A DNA stretch of 64,000 nt from Myripristis murdjan. Its lineage: Eukaryota; Chordata; Actinopteri; Holocentriformes; Holocentridae. The DNA lies in contig NC_043990.1 of assembly GCF_902150065.1 (NCBI RefSeq), forward strand, positions 2,183,617-2,247,616, written 5' to 3'. Below are positions 9,326 to 20,845 of this stretch, piece after piece. Position 1 is the first letter of the stretch; each line of letters starts with the position of its first letter. The notes beneath the pieces are model-generated. The model worked only from the letters and a program-made list of their open reading frames with translations, was not told the DNA's origin and searched no databases. Both the position numbers and the translations under genes were made by a program.

Positions 9326-9515
9326 GTGTCCCTGTGGATCACCTGGTAGAGCTCGTACTTCATATTGTTATTGCAGTGGTCTGGGTTTGATTCTGGCTCA
9401 GGCCCTATGTTGCATGTCCCGCCCCCTCTCTCCTCTGTCTTTCTTGCCAGTCTCTACTGTCACTGTACAGTAAGGCAGAAACACCAAAGAAAAACTGGGA
9501 AAAGGTGGGGAAAGA
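9326..9515 (+). mobile_element. tRNA-derived SINE
   Basis: Box A-like GGATCACCTGGTAGAGCTCG at about 9336-9355 and box B-like GGGTTTGATTC at 9383-9393, followed by a conserved body (GCATGTCCCGCCCCCTCTC...CTACTGTCACTGT). This is a pattern I associate with a common teleost tRNA-type SINE. Not a functional tRNA gene, because no cloverleaf can be closed. Confidence 0.65.
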
Positions 9516-9734
9516 ACACCAAATGGGTAAAGATCCACTCTGTAAGATAATTGGTTATTGTTTTTGTGACTTTGGCCACAGTGGGATCTTGTCAGGACGC
9601 CTCCCGAGGCGATGACATCAGGCAATCACCTGCTCAGGTCAGATGTGGTTTCTCTATAACCTGGAAGGGGGACACATCAATAGTGTTTTTTTCACATCAC
9701 TGTTTGAGCGTTTTTTAAAAACTGAAGACAAATA

Positions 9735-9940
9735 AAAAAATTTTATGGTTTGCAACTGGAGATCACACTGATGTTACGTCTTTTTATGCCGATGATATCC
9801 TGCTTTGTTCTTTATAATTATACTAAACTTCAGAATGCTGGTCCTGCTCTAGTAGACCTCTTCCTAGGATTGTGGCAGATTTTCAAAAGCTTTACAACAA
9901 GAATTCATTACTTCAAAAAGTCTCAGTGCCTCATTTTCTG
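9735..9940 (+). mobile_element. L1-type RT fragment
   Basis: Reads VTSFYADDILLCS, then after a break LQNAGPALVDLFLGLWQ, matching the catalytic YADD loop and following segment of L1-like reverse transcriptases. Decayed and short. Confidence 0.6.
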
Positions 9941-10255
9941 ATTAATCAATTGACTTAGTACAACACATTTAAGTACAGAAAGATAAATAGAGAGAACGCA
10001 TAAGGATTTCAAATTAAATTAAATTAATTACATTAAAAATTACATAAATAATAGTCAATCTTTAAAAAGCATTCACAAACACAAGTATAAGTAAATTTAA
10101 ATACATTCACATGATCAGCATAATCTAAAAAAAAAAAACATTTACATGATGATAATTTAGTCACTTCACTGAAGACTGAAGTGGAAACACCATGACATGA
10201 TGTGGAGAGCCGCACTTCACTGGCTCTGTGTGATTTTGTGTGTGTGTGTGTGTGT

Positions 10256-10263
10256 GTTTGCAT
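10256..10263 (+). promoter_or_regulatory. V3 octamer-like promoter element
   Basis: GTTTGCAT, 96 bases before the V3 leader ATG, directly after a short (GT)n. No clear TATA box; TTAAGAG about 30 bases on is the best candidate. Confidence 0.55.
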
Positions 10264-10358
10264 ATGTGTCCTGCCTCTCTGCTCTCCACCCGTTAAGAGG
10301 CCAGTGTTGATCAGTGGCTGTCCAGGCCTTTCACAGCCACTGACACGCCGGCAGCACA

Positions 10359-10926
10359 ATGATGATGTCACAGATTCTCCTGCTGGGCACCCTGGGGCTC
10401 CTTGTTCAGGGTGAGACTCTCTTCTGAAAACTTGGCTTCAGGATGCAACCAGCTTTACCACAATCATCTTCTGCTGTGATGGAGAAACACTGAGACCAGC
10501 AGCATTCACCTTCTTCCATCTGTTCTCCATGTTAAAGAAATCCTCCTCTTCTGTTTTCATATTCATCATCTTTCTCCAAACTGTATTTGTCTCAATAACC
10601 CTTCTGCTCTTTTGGGTAATTTCCAGATTCATCAGGAGAAATCACTCTGACTCAGTCTCTTGGATCTCAGTCTGTTAGTCCAGGACAGACTGTCTCTATC
10701 AGATGTAAAACCAGTTCATATGTTAGTAATGACCTCGCCTGGTACCATCAGAAACCTGGAGAAGCTCCCAAACTCCTGATATATTATGCCACAAACCTCC
10801 AGTCTGGAGTTTCAAGTCGTTTTAGTGGAAGTAGGTCTGGGACTGACTTCACTCTGACCATCAGTGGAGTCCAGGCTGAAGATTCAGGAGTTTACTACTG
10901 TCAGCACTATTACAGCACACCATTCA
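10359..10926 (+). CDS. Ig light-chain V segment, family B (V3), plus strand
   Basis: Leader 10359-10410 ([17 protein letters not shown]), V exon 10627-10926 (acceptor TTTCCAG). Reads [16 protein letters not shown], first cysteine in [36 protein letters not shown], second cysteine in [12 protein letters not shown]. Open throughout. Unlike V1, V4, V9, V11 and V13, this family B gene is on the plus strand, next to V2, so it would join the minus-strand J segments by inversion. Confidence 0.94.
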
Positions 10927-10954
10927 CACAGTGAAACAACGTCGAACAAAAACC
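10927..10954 (+). other. V3 recombination signal (12-RSS)
   Basis: Heptamer CACAGTG, 12-base spacer, nonamer ACAAAAACC. Confidence 0.95.
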
Positions 10955-11760
10955 TCCCTCAGCTGGAGAGGAACTGATCTGACTCAACAGCTGCAGAGAC
11001 AGCAGAGGTTTCACTGGAGAGACAGTATTCAGATGAAATAATTGTATTTTCTTCATAACACTGTACTTAATCATATGTGTATGGTATACACTGTAACCCC
11101 CCTCCCACAAATATTATGTAGATAAAGTTTAAAAAAGGACGTAGAGTGAGTCTAACTCCAGAGTCAAATTGTCATTTGGAAGAATTCTTAAAATTTACTT
11201 CAAATAACCTTTAATATTATAGTTGAAGATGTCACATGTGTGGAGGTATAGAGGACCCAAATGCAGAAGCAGGTAATGATAAATAAAATTAATTTGAACA
11301 GATGCATGAACAGAACTCAGAGAACAAAGTCCACAGACATAGAGTCCAGAGGAAACACACCAGATCAAGAACACACAGGTCCACAAAGTCCAAAAATAAA
11401 GTCCAGGGAAACTGGAAAGACCAAGTTCAACTAAAGTCCAAAACCAAAGTCTAAAATACAAAATACTTTTTTATTAATACAGACATTTGTTTAAATTTAG
11501 ATTGTTGTTCAAACTTACTAGCACTCAAGCATTATCAGTCATTCAGATAAATTAAACATCACTTTTCAATGAATAAATCAATTTAAAATTTTTAATGTTT
11601 GTGAAGCAGACATTATTTCAGAAATGTGATCCATCAGCTCAGTGACACTTTTTTGACCTTTCAGCTCCACATCCATTCAAATGCTGCTTCTTCATCTTCT
11701 CACAAGATTACTTGATGATTCATAAAATTAATATATTGTTATCCCTGACCCTCATATTCA
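10955..11760. other. V3 3' flank and unassigned repeat
   Basis: The first 60 bases are the family B 3' flank (CTCAGCTGGAGAGGAACTGA). At 11220-11470 lies a repeat-like tract (AGGACCCAAATGCAGAAGCAGG) of a kind scattered through fish genomes, which I cannot classify. No gene seen. Confidence 0.4.
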
Positions 11761-11763
11761 TAT

Positions 11764-11955
11764 TTGCTAGCCTTTTCTTTTAAAATGGGAATACAAAAAG
11801 GATTTTATTTGTCATCTATTTTAATTTCGTCAGTATTTCAGCCCTTTGAAGGGGCTTTATACACACACAAAAGTATTTCAAGCATTAAAAGTAGGAGTCA
11901 CACTTTTTTCCCATATGCTGATGATATCATGTTTTATTTTGATGAGCTTTCCTGA
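11764..11955 (+). mobile_element. L1-type RT fragment (YADD)
   Basis: Reads GFYLSSILISSVFQPFEGAL, then FFPYADDIMFYFDE, the L1-like RT palm region with intact YADD. It resembles the fragments at 4420-4600 and 38261-38443 but is in the opposite orientation. Confidence 0.6.
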
Positions 11956-12113
11956 AGTCTGACACCCTCATTTACATTTTGAAATCTTACTAATACAGTA
12001 TGTGTGCCATCTGAAACTAAAATCCACTCCTCCATCCCCGTGCTATAATATCAGTGTGGATCAGGACAAGGGACACAACTTTTTTGGTAAAAGGATTTTT
12101 TTTTTTTTTCTTT

Positions 12114-12119
12114 TTTATT
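12114..12119 (-). terminator. C2 polyadenylation signal
   Basis: AATAAA on the minus strand about 185 bases after the C2 stop. Confidence 0.5.
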
Positions 12120-12180
12120 ACTTGAACATATATAGAGTATCAGCATTGCGGCAAGAAAAATAAATGATTATTTAAAGATT

Positions 12181-12184
<4 letters not shown>

Positions 12185-12228
<44 letters not shown>
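12185..12228. repeat. (GA)n tract in C2 3' UTR
   Basis: Perfect (GA)n of about 44 bases, equivalent to 2218-2288. Confidence 0.9.
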
Positions 12229-12231
<3 letters not shown>

Positions 12232-12301
12232 GAGGCAGAGTGCAGAGTGAGAGCAGCTGCAGAGTGAAACCAGTAGCAGAAGTCCCAGTGACTCAGGTCA
12301 G

Positions 12302-12630
12302 TTACTGGGAACACTGGTCTCTCCTCAGTGTCTCGGTCTGTGGAGACTGGGAGCCCTGGGTGGCCTCACAGGTGACAGAGCCCAGCTTCCTCCACTGGTC
12401 TGCAGTGAGCCTCAGGGTGCTGCTCCAGCTGTAGAGGCCGTCCTTCTCCAGCACCCCGGGGCTCCTGCTCTGCTCCCAGCTGCTGCTGCTGCTGCTGCTG
12501 CCGTCCACCTTCCAGGCCAGCCTCCAGTCTGAGGGGAAGCCCTTGTTGGCCAGGCACATGAGCGTGGCCCTTCCCTGCTGCAGCTCCTCTCTGGAGGGGG
12601 GCAGCACCGTCAGGGTGGGACGGGTGTCAC
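12302..12630 (-). CDS. Ig light-chain constant domain exon C2
   Basis: Same structure as C1: acceptor [23 protein letters not shown], cysteines in [10 protein letters not shown] and SVTCEATQG, terminal RRDQCSQ and TAA. It has seven serines after KVDG. It differs from C1 at only a few codons (GDTR for GDAP, SPQTET for SLQAET, QWRKL for QWKKL). Partner J is J2, about 1.0 kb upstream. Confidence 0.96.
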
Positions 12631-12729
12631 CTAGGAGACACCAATCAGCTTAGAGGGCGGGAAATAAGCAGCTGGCAGTCAGTCAGCGGGCGGTTGGACA
12701 CCTTTACTGTGTGAGAGTCCATTTTCCCC

Positions 12730-12829
12730 TTTAAGGACTTTCTGTCAGATGGTTTTTATGCTCCAGCAGTCACTCACTCACACCCTGTTTCACTTCCCTT
12801 TAAGAAGCCTCTCATGCACATCAGCACAG
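12730..12829. promoter_or_regulatory. Conserved ~95-bp block in J2-C2 intron
   Basis: Near-identical to 2790-2889, including CAGATGG and AAGGACTTTCTG. Role not shown. Confidence 0.35.
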
Positions 12830-13646
12830 AAAGAGTCCTCATATGAACAGAAATGCATCAATACACATAACAGATAAAAATGAAAATTATTTAGCTGCTT
12901 CATAAAAGTTTGGAGTCATCAATAATGCTGTGTGTCTTTAAATATTTCAAATAATAGAAACAAACTTGAATTTTCATAATTTAAATAATTTACAGTTTTA
13001 TCGGCACATTTTTTTGTGGTTGTTGTTTAAACTCAAATTAACTGCACAATAAATTAGTGTCTGTGCCTTTAAACAAATCTGAACAAGAGCATCTACAACT
13101 GCGATAAACTTTTGTTGATCATTTTCAGCCAAAAAGATGTTTAAGCCACAAAATTCTGTTCAGCAATACTGATTTCAGTCAGCAAACACAAAAAGTAATG
13201 CGTCAAATTATTTTCATCCCACATGTGAAAAAAATATGAGAAGAAATTAAGAACGTGAAATTTGGCTACCTTTCCAGATTATAATCTTGATCCCCACGCT
13301 GTTAAAATAAGTTTTCATTCAGCTTCACATGTCATGTAAAATTACTAAATATAAATCAATATGGTTAAACAGTCTGAAGGAACCAAAACTTTGCACTCAA
13401 ATTTTCTAACTTTGAACCTGGTCAGTTTTAAACATTTTTCACAATTTATAATGAAAAGTCTAAAGAAGTACTGAGTCAAACTAAGTGGTTAAGGAGAAAA
13501 ACAGGCAAGAAAAAACAGTGACTATAATTGATGGAAATTAACAAAATACATGTTAAAGCTAACCACTAACACTCTCACAGAAGAATAAAAGTAACCCAGC
13601 AGCAGCAACACATTACATGATATTTAATATTTGTGCAGAAACTTAC

Positions 13647-13684
13647 TTCCAACATCCAGTCTGGTTCCTCCACCAAAAGTCAAC
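13647..13684 (-). CDS. Light-chain J segment J2
   Basis: Encodes [12 protein letters not shown] with donor GTAAGT in phase 1. Its C-proximal flank and coding end match J1a, while its V-proximal flank (CATTTTGAAAACAACAAAC on the plus strand) matches J1b. It therefore looks like a J1a/J1b fusion. It is the only J in unit 2. Confidence 0.94.
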
Positions 13685-13723
13685 CACAGTGATACAAACT
13701 CATTGAGCCGCCGTACAAAAACC
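13685..13723 (-). other. J2 recombination signal (23-RSS)
   Basis: Nonamer GGTTTTTGT, 23-base spacer, heptamer CACTGTG on the minus strand. Confidence 0.95.
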
Positions 13724-13971
13724 TCTGACTGTAGAGAGACACGGCTCTTTCATTTTGAAAACAACAAACTCTCCTCAGTCTCAGCCACCAAAACTGACCA
13801 GCTGATGGAACAATCAGTTAAACTATCAAACTGGACCAATTTCAAACCCTCATTAATTTGATTTTTGCAGGATCTTGTAAAACTTGTAAAGTAATGCTCA
13901 TGTATCTCCAAGTCAATAAAACAGAAAAAACATTTTGAAAACATCTTTAGAATCATCAGACTAAACTTCTT

Positions 13972-14760
13972 TCATTCATTCATTTTTTGTCTCTTTTCCA
14001 GAGCCGGGCTGTGGCAGCAGCGAGCTGAAGAGGTCAGCCCAGACGACCTTTTCCAGGGCCACATCCACCAGCTCCTCCTGGGGGATCCCAAGGTGTTCCC
14101 AGGCCAGCTGGGATACATAATCTCCTCCCAGCGTGTCCTGGGTCTGCCCCGGGGCCTCTTCCCAGGTGGTCGTGTCCAGAACACCTCCACCGGGAGGTGA
14201 CCAGGAGGCGTCCTGACTAGATACCTGAACCACCTCAGCCAGCTCCTTTCAATGTGGAGGAGCAGCGGCTCTACTTCAAGCTCCTCACACTATCCCTAAG
14301 GGTGCACCCGGCCACCCTGCAGAGGAAACTCATTTCTGCTGCTTGTACCCTACAATCACCACTCAGAGCTCGTGACCACAGGTGAGGGTTGGAACAAAGA
14401 TTGACCAGTAAATCGAGAGCCTTGCCTTCTGTCTCAGCTGCTTCTTCACCATGACGGTCCGGTACAGCGACTACAACTGCTGCCACTGCCCTGTTCCGCC
14501 TGTGGATCTCCCGCTCCATTCTCCCCTCAATCGTCAAACAAAACCCTGAGACTTTAACTCTTACTTGAACTCCTCCACTTGAGGAAGCAACTCACTCTGT
14601 GAGGGCAAAACACCTTTTTCTGAAAGAGAACCATGGCCTCGGACTTAGAGCTTCTCCTCATCCTGACCACTTCAATCTTGGCTGCAAACTGCCTCCGTGC
14701 ATGCTGGGAGTTCACAGGCTGATGAGGGTAGCAGGACCACATTAGAGCAGGGACGAAATC
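13972..14760 (-). mobile_element. LINE 3' fragment (GRPRTRW-type ORF2 end)
   Basis: Minus strand, in broken frames: EMSFLCRVAGCTLRDSVRS, then RPPGKRPRGRPRTRWEE and, in another frame, LAWEHLGIPQEELVDVALEKVVW, then LPQPGSGK. This is the C-terminal end of a fish non-LTR retrotransposon ORF. It ends in a 3' tail of TGAATGAATGAA. It is frameshifted and inactive. It replaces the region that follows J1b in unit 1. Confidence 0.7.
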
Positions 14761-15158
14761 CTGTGGTCACCAAAGTGACTGCGCCTTGAAATCCTGTCCA
14801 TAAAGATCACAAACTGAAGACAAGGAGCAGCCCTAACCTAAACTAAACTTGCTTAAATATAATTGTATCTATCATTTCTAAGAATTTGTTTGAATTGGTT
14901 TGAAAAATCCTTGGTTTGTTAATATGGGAATCCTTACAGATATTGTTTGTCGTGTCTTTTCTCATGATGGTGAATTAGAGATTATTAACATTTTCAACAG
15001 AGTGAATGAAGCCTAAATTGATGGAATATAACTGGATGAATGTGACATGAATATTGTGCTCATTCCAGGGTCTCATAGTCTCCTTAAGATCAGAGAGTTC
15101 TGCTGTGCCTGGAAAAATCCTCATGGACAGAGTGTTGTTCAGCTTCCTGACCTGAGGC

Positions 15159-15193
<35 letters not shown>

Positions 15194-16080
15194 CCCTGGG
15201 TCAAGGGAGGGCCCTCTAACCTGTAAATAATGTGCTGGGGGCTTTGGAGATCATGTCGTCCTGAGCAGGAACAAGCCACATGGTGGCGCTGGTTGGGAAG
15301 TCGACTCTCAGCAGGTTGGAGGTCGGCATGAAAAGGTCAAATATGAACAGAACTGGGTCCTGAGTCACGGAGCAGGATCAGTGATTGAGCGAGCTAACTT
15401 GTAGCTTCAACCTGGTTTAACAGGGTCATGGACGAGGCTCACCTCAAGCCCAGCTGGGTTGCCATGGTAACTGATGTCACAGAACTAACCTGCTGAAGCT
15501 CGGTTTTTGTCCAGGCTTTCTGATCAAAACAGGTAAAGGCTCAACCAATCAGCTGACCAATCAGCTGTTTGGAGGGATGCAGTGATCATTCCTACAGGAT
15601 CCTAGTGAGGACAAAAATGCTGTTTTCAAATGGAGGCAACAGTTGACCTGCCATACGGTGTGTGATGTTCAGAGTGAGACGTGTGAGCACACCAGCAGAA
15701 TCATTTTGCTGTCCATAATTTATTATGTCAGATGTTATAATGTTTGTTTCATGCAGTTCACTCACTGGAAATGATATAATAAACATGAAAAAAAAAAAAA
15801 AATCGTATAACAATGTGCAATAAATTATCTTTGATCAAGGGGCAAAATACTGTTTTGTGTGATGATTGAACTACTTGAGTTTGCTTGAACAACAGTATTT
15901 AGAACTCAAAAAATAGTAACGCTCTTTTATTGAACTATAAAAGATTTATTAATGTCTTACACATCTTGAAATGATTAAAAAAATTTACCATAGGTGTTCT
16001 GACTTGGTGTCTTTTAAGGAAAGTCTCTAGTGTTTTAGTGTCTCTGCAGCTGTTGAGTCAGATCAGTTCCTCTCCAGCTG
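14761..16080. other. Unit 2 J-to-V spacer
   Basis: No gene seen. Holds a (GT)n at about 15162-15191 and, from about 15440, the spacer shared with 4800-4960 and 38440-38680 (GGTTGCCATGGTAACTGATG). Confidence 0.6.
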
Positions 16081-16085
16081 AGGGA

Positions 16086-16113
16086 GGTTTTTGTACGATG
16101 TTGTTTCACTGTG
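16086..16113 (-). other. V4 recombination signal (12-RSS)
   Basis: Heptamer CACAGTG, 12-base spacer, nonamer ACAAAAACC on the minus strand. Confidence 0.95.
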
Positions 16114-16681
16114 TGAACGGCCAGCTGTTACTCTGCTGACAGTAGTAAACTCCTGAATCTTCAGCCTGGACTCCACTGATGGTCAGAGTGAAGTCAGTCC
16201 CAGATCCACTTCCACTAAAACGACTTGAAACTCCAGACTGAAGGTTTGTGGCATAATATATCAGGAGTTTAGGAGCTTCTCCAGGTTTCTGAAGGTACCA
16301 GTGGAGGGAGTTACTAACACTTGAACTGGCTTTACATCTGATAGAGACAGTCTGTCCTGGACTAACAGACTGAGATCCAGGAGACTGAGTCAGAGTTTTT
16401 TCTCCTGATGAATCTGGAAAATATCCAAAAGAGCAGAAGGGTTATTGAGACAAATACAGCTTGGAGAAAGATGATGAATATGAAAACAGAAGAGGATGAT
16501 TTCTTTAACATGGAGAACAGATGGAAGAAGGTGAATGCTGCTGGTCTCAGTGTTTCTCCATCACAGCAGAAGATGATTGTGGTAAAGCTGGTTGCATCCT
16601 GAAGCCAAGTTTTCAGAAGAGAGTCTCACCCTGAACAAGGAGCCCCAGGGTGCCCAGCAGGAGAATGTTTGACATCATCAT
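16114..16681 (-). CDS. Ig light-chain V segment, family B (V4)
   Basis: Leader 16681-16630 ([17 protein letters not shown], with Asn where the other B genes have Gln) and V exon 16413-16114. Reads [16 protein letters not shown], first cysteine in [34 protein letters not shown], second cysteine in [12 protein letters not shown]. Open reading through both exons. Same strand as J2 and C2, so deletional joining. Divergent partner of V5. Confidence 0.94.
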
Positions 16682-16776
16682 TGTGCTGCCGGCGTGTCAG
16701 TGGCTGTGAAAGGCCTGGACAGCCACTGATCAACACTGGCCTCTTAACGGGTGGAGAGCAGAGAGGCAGGACACAT

Positions 16777-16784
16777 ATGCAAAC
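16777..16784 (-). promoter_or_regulatory. V4 octamer-like promoter element
   Basis: GTTTGCAT on the coding strand, about 96 bases upstream of the leader. Confidence 0.55.
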
Positions 16785-18049
16785 ACACACAACTATTTGA
16801 ATGATCCTCCAGGGAACAGCAGACCCCCAAAACCTTGCTGAGAAGATAGAGGTGACTGTGAATAACAAAGGTCTTTCACATCTGAGCGGCAACAGAGAAA
16901 AACTGCTGAAGACAAGTGACTCATGACGAGGATAATGTGTTGAGAAACACCATGGTGAGAAGCTGGAATAGTGACTCCAATGCTGAAGGAACGGCTGGAG
17001 AAGCAGCTTGATTTAGGACGTGGAGGATTTGCCGTCAGTGTGAATGGAACCAGGGGCAGGTAGCTAGGTGAGCGCTTTCTGAGCTGAAGAGCAGATTAGA
17101 AAGAGCAGGAATCTCAGATCTTTAAAGGGAGAGGCAGTTTGCCAGGCTTTCAAATGGACTGAGAGACGGATCCATCTGATGAATAAACATGAGGTGGGTG
17201 GGTTTGATTGGTCTCTGTCCATTTCAGAGAGAAGACCAGAACATTGTGAGGAGAACAACAGGTGGAATATGCAGGGGGAAGCAGACAGGTGGAAGTCTAT
17301 GGTTGAGGCTCTGAATATGGAAGATGTGAGGAAAGTGAAGGAGGCCAGCAGAAACTTGGCTTGAGTGTGTGGGCGTTATGTGGGTGGTGTCAACCTCAGG
17401 GAATAATGTTGATAGAAATGGAGAGAAGAAGCAGTGTTGAGAGAAAGATGATGGGAAGGCAAAACGGACTCCTGATGTTGGAGGCCACTATAGAGCAGAG
17501 ACATTTTGGGCCATCTGGATGAGGCTTGGAGCAGCAGTCAGCTGCTTGGAGAAGAAGCTGATGCTCCTGAAGCATCAGGCTTTAAGGAGTTTCTGTCAGA
17601 TGGTTTTTATGCTCCAGCAGTCACTCACTCACACACTGTTTCACTTCCCTTTAAGAAGCCTCTCATGCACATCAACACACAAACATGATATGAGCTGAAA
17701 ACCTTTACATTACATAGTAGAAAACAAATAATAAATAATAGATAGGGCAAATATATGATACTATTCAAAAACTTTAATCTGTTTATCAGTTTATATATCT
17801 TACTTTATTTCAAGAAGAGGAAACAGAGGAAACATCAGATTTTTAACACATTTTAAAGTAAAACTATTTCTTTGATGATGTTGAAAGAGTTTAAAAGTCA
17901 GTGTAAAAGTACAACAATATAAAGGTTTACTGTGTTAGTTTAGGGTTTTTTTCAGAAATTTGAAAAAGCAGCAATGAGGTTCTCAACATCCTGATGAGAG
18001 TAATGTGAGTCCCTGTTGGAGTGGGTCAGAGCATTTCCATAGAGAGCCA
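16785..18049. other. V4-V5 divergent spacer (reference form)
   Basis: Highly conserved with 31781-33016, 43228-44478 and 59697-60878. It contains the ~95-bp block shared with the J-C introns at 17580-17678 and a 61-codon ORF at 17179-17364 (MNKHEVGGFDWSLSIS) repeated in four units. I regard that ORF as a by-product of recent duplication because there is no splice or leader context. From 17700 the sequence becomes AT-rich and unit-specific. Confidence 0.6.
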
Positions 18050-18096
18050 CTTTGCATCAGCAGCACCATGCTCCAGTGCTCTGGGAGAGTTTATAG
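18050..18096 (+). promoter_or_regulatory. V5 promoter (octamer-like and TATA-like)
   Basis: CTTTGCAT at 18050-18057 and TTTATAG at 18090-18096. Confidence 0.7.
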
Positions 18097-18174
18097 TCCT
18101 GAGAGTTGAAGACTGGATGACTGACAGCTGTCCTTCATGACAACAGAAGCCCCAGAAATCCTCCTCATCCAAAC

Positions 18175-18657
18175 ATGACTTTGAGCTCCATCCTCATCTG
18201 GACTCTCCTCTGCTGCTGCTTGACAGGTAAAGTCCAGAGAATCAAAGTCCTCTCCTCTATGAAGATCCGTCCCTCTGAAATGAAGCGGAGAAAAGCATGA
18301 CGCTGCTTTGTGTTTTTGTCTGTGTGTCCTCAGAGTCCAGAGGCCAGGTCACAGTGACTCAGCCTGGAGCAGTGAGGGCTGCTCTGGGAGCCTCCGTCAC
18401 CATCACATGTAAAACCAGCCAGAATGTTTATGTTTATAACAGCAACCACCTTTTAGCCTGGTACCAACAGAGAGATGGAGAAATTCCTAAACTCCTCATT
18501 TACTATGCTAATACTCGAGAATCAGGGATTCCAGATCGTTTTACAGGCAGTGGATCAGGGAGTGACTTCACTCTGACCATCAGTGGAGTCCAGGCTGAAG
18601 ATGCAGCAGTTTACTACTGTAAGAGTTACCATGAAATCAACAGTAAAGCTCTGTTCA
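18175..18657 (+). CDS. Ig light-chain V segment, family A (V5)
   Basis: Leader 18175-18226 and V exon 18334-18657, phase 1. Reads [19 protein letters not shown], first cysteine in [21 protein letters not shown] (three residues longer CDR1 than V2), [19 protein letters not shown], second cysteine in [16 protein letters not shown]. Lys follows the second cysteine where the other A genes have Gln. Open and followed by a full RSS. Confidence 0.95.
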
Positions 18658-18685
18658 CACAGTGAAAAAGCATCGTACAAAAACC
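18658..18685 (+). other. V5 recombination signal (12-RSS)
   Basis: CACAGTG, 12-base spacer, ACAAAAACC. Confidence 0.95.
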
Positions 18686-18769
18686 TCCCTCAGTCAGACT
18701 GAACAGAAACTGAAGTGACTGCTGCAGCTGGAAGCTACTGCAGGGACTGATACAGTTCACTGAAGACAC

Positions 18770-20218
18770 ACACACACACAAGAACACACACATGTGCAGC
18801 ACTTTGCGGATGAGAAGTTAAAACCTTGTTCACAATGTCTCTACCAGTTTCCCCTCTGAACTTCAAACAGCTTCCTCCCACCAGCAGCTGCCTTCCAAAG
18901 TCGCCTGAATACAGGTGAGCAGGTGAGGTGACAGATGACTGGATGAGGTTTGGGGCAGGAAGGTGGAGACAGGGGAGAGCAGGAGAGGTGAGGCGGATGA
19001 CAGGACTGACACAAGGAGGGCTGGGAATACAGGAAGTGCAGGGAGACAAACACAACCAACAGACACAAAAGGCAAACACAAAAATAGAGTCAGGGGATGA
19101 CCGGTGAACAAAAGGGAAACAGACAAAACTGATCCAAAATCAGGAGATGTGACACCCAGAGTCTTTTTCCACATAGGAAAACAATTTAGCTTTAATACTT
19201 TTAAATACAAAGTAATATGATTTCAATGCATATTTTAGTGGAAATAATGAACATCCTAGATACAATATTCTCTCACCATCTTAGTTGATCATACCTGATT
19301 TAAACTACATTAAATTTTCTAAAATTCACAGATAAATATTCTTTGCTGTGTTTGTATGTGTACAGCTGTGTTTATGTTTGACCTCTGACCTTCTTAAAGT
19401 CTGTTTTCCATCCACTGAGCTGTTCCTTCTCAACCTTCAAGACTGTGATGACTGATTAAGTCCAAACACAAGCACACACTTTCAGTCACTTACTTTGCTG
19501 AAGTTATTTTTTAGTGCAGCCTTCATAAAATGGATAAAAGTACTATATTGTGCACAACAGGTAGTCATATTCAGAAATAAGTCACAGTCTTCAGGCTTCT
19601 ATTTGAAATGGGGACACATGAAGGGTGTCCACTGTTACCACTTGGTTCAGGTCTTCAGTGGTTTGTAAAGATCCCTTTTATGTTGAATCCCTGTATGCTG
19701 ATGACACCGTGCTTTTTATTTTGGATCCTGTTATATTTTCCCCTCACCATTGCAAATTTATTTTAACGTCCAAAAGGGGAATATTCAGTTTTTCATTTCC
19801 CTCCGACTTCAGCAACCATTGCAACAGATAGGCATCACTGCTGAACCATGGCAACAGACAAGTTTCACTAGTAAAGATAAATGATGAAAGATGTACCCTC
19901 TTGCTATAAACAGACTTTTTCTATTTATTAAGCTATGATTTCTGTATTATAAAAATTCTACAGCAGCGTCATGAAAACAGGAAACATTCTTCAGTCAGTC
20001 ACAGCAAAAATCGATCAAGTTCTGCCACAATAAAACAACAGAGAAGAAATTCTTGGAAAAAAATGTTACACATATCAAGGTAAAAACAAACAAACAAAAA
20101 AAAAAACAGCTCAATCAACATTTTGTTAAATTGATTAAATAGATTCATTGATTAACAGCCTGATGAGAGTAATGTGTGTTCCTGTTGGAGTGGGTCAGAG
20201 CATTTCCATAGAGAGCCA
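18770..20218. other. V5-V6 spacer with repeat debris
   Basis: Short CA tract, then an unclassified repeat-like tract at about 18890-19155. An L1-type RT piece lies at 19620-19760 (VSTVTTWFRSSV, then ESLYADDTVLFILDP). At 19790-19910 is a stretch also found near 63210-63330. No gene seen. Confidence 0.5.
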
Positions 20219-20265
20219 CTTTGCATCAGCAGCACCATGCTCCAGTGCTCTGGGAGAGTTTATAG
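20219..20265 (+). promoter_or_regulatory. V6 promoter (octamer-like and TATA-like)
   Basis: CTTTGCAT at 20219-20226 and TTTATAG at 20259-20265. Confidence 0.7.
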
Positions 20266-20343
20266 TCCTGAGAGTTGAAGACTGGATGACTGACAGCTGT
20301 CCTTCATGACAACAGAAGCCCCAGAAATCCTCCTCATCCAAAC

Positions 20344-20817
20344 ATGACTTTGAGCTCCATCCTCATCTGGACTCTCCTCTGCTGCTGCTTGACAGGTAAA
20401 GTCCAGAGAATCAAAGTCCTCTCCTCTATGAAGATCCGTCCCTCTGAAATGAAGCGGAGAAAAGCATGACGCTGCTTTGTGTTTTTGTCTGTGTGTCCTC
20501 AGAGTCCAGAGGTCAGGTCACAGTGACTCAGCCTGGAGCAGTGAGCGCTGCTCTGGGAACCTCCGCCACCATCACATGTAAAACCAGCCAGAATGTTTAT
20601 GCTTCTGGAAGCACCCACTATTTAAACTGGTACCAACATAAAGATGGAGAAGCTCCTAAACTCCTCATTTACTATGCTAATCGCCAAGCATCAGGGATTC
20701 CAGGTCGTTTTACAGGCAGTGGATCACGGAGTGACTTCACTCTGACCATCAGTGGAGTCCAGGCTGAAGATGCAGCAGTTTACTACTGTCAGAGTCGCCA
20801 CAGTGGTAATGTATTCA
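20344..20817 (+). CDS. Ig light-chain V segment, family A (V6)
   Basis: Leader 20344-20395 and V exon 20503-20817. Reads [20 protein letters not shown], first cysteine in [40 protein letters not shown], second cysteine in [13 protein letters not shown]. It is the most diverged family A member in framework 1 (VSAALGTSA for VRAALGASV) and has a shorter CDR3 than V2 or V5. Open, with a full RSS. Confidence 0.95.
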
Positions 20818-20845
20818 CACAGTGAAAAAGTGTCGTACAAAAACC
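20818..20845 (+). other. V6 recombination signal (12-RSS)
   Basis: CACAGTG, 12-base spacer, ACAAAAACC. Confidence 0.95.

Noticed and set aside
9326-9400. tRNA gene
   Set aside because: Box A and B are present, but the arms cannot pair into a cloverleaf and a SINE body follows.
13724-13970. A second J in unit 2
   Set aside because: No 23-RSS, FGGG codons or donor; the flank already shows that the two J were fused.
17179-17364. 61-codon ORF in the V-V spacers as a gene
   Set aside because: Repeated in four units but without leader, splice sites or domain; consistent with passive duplication.
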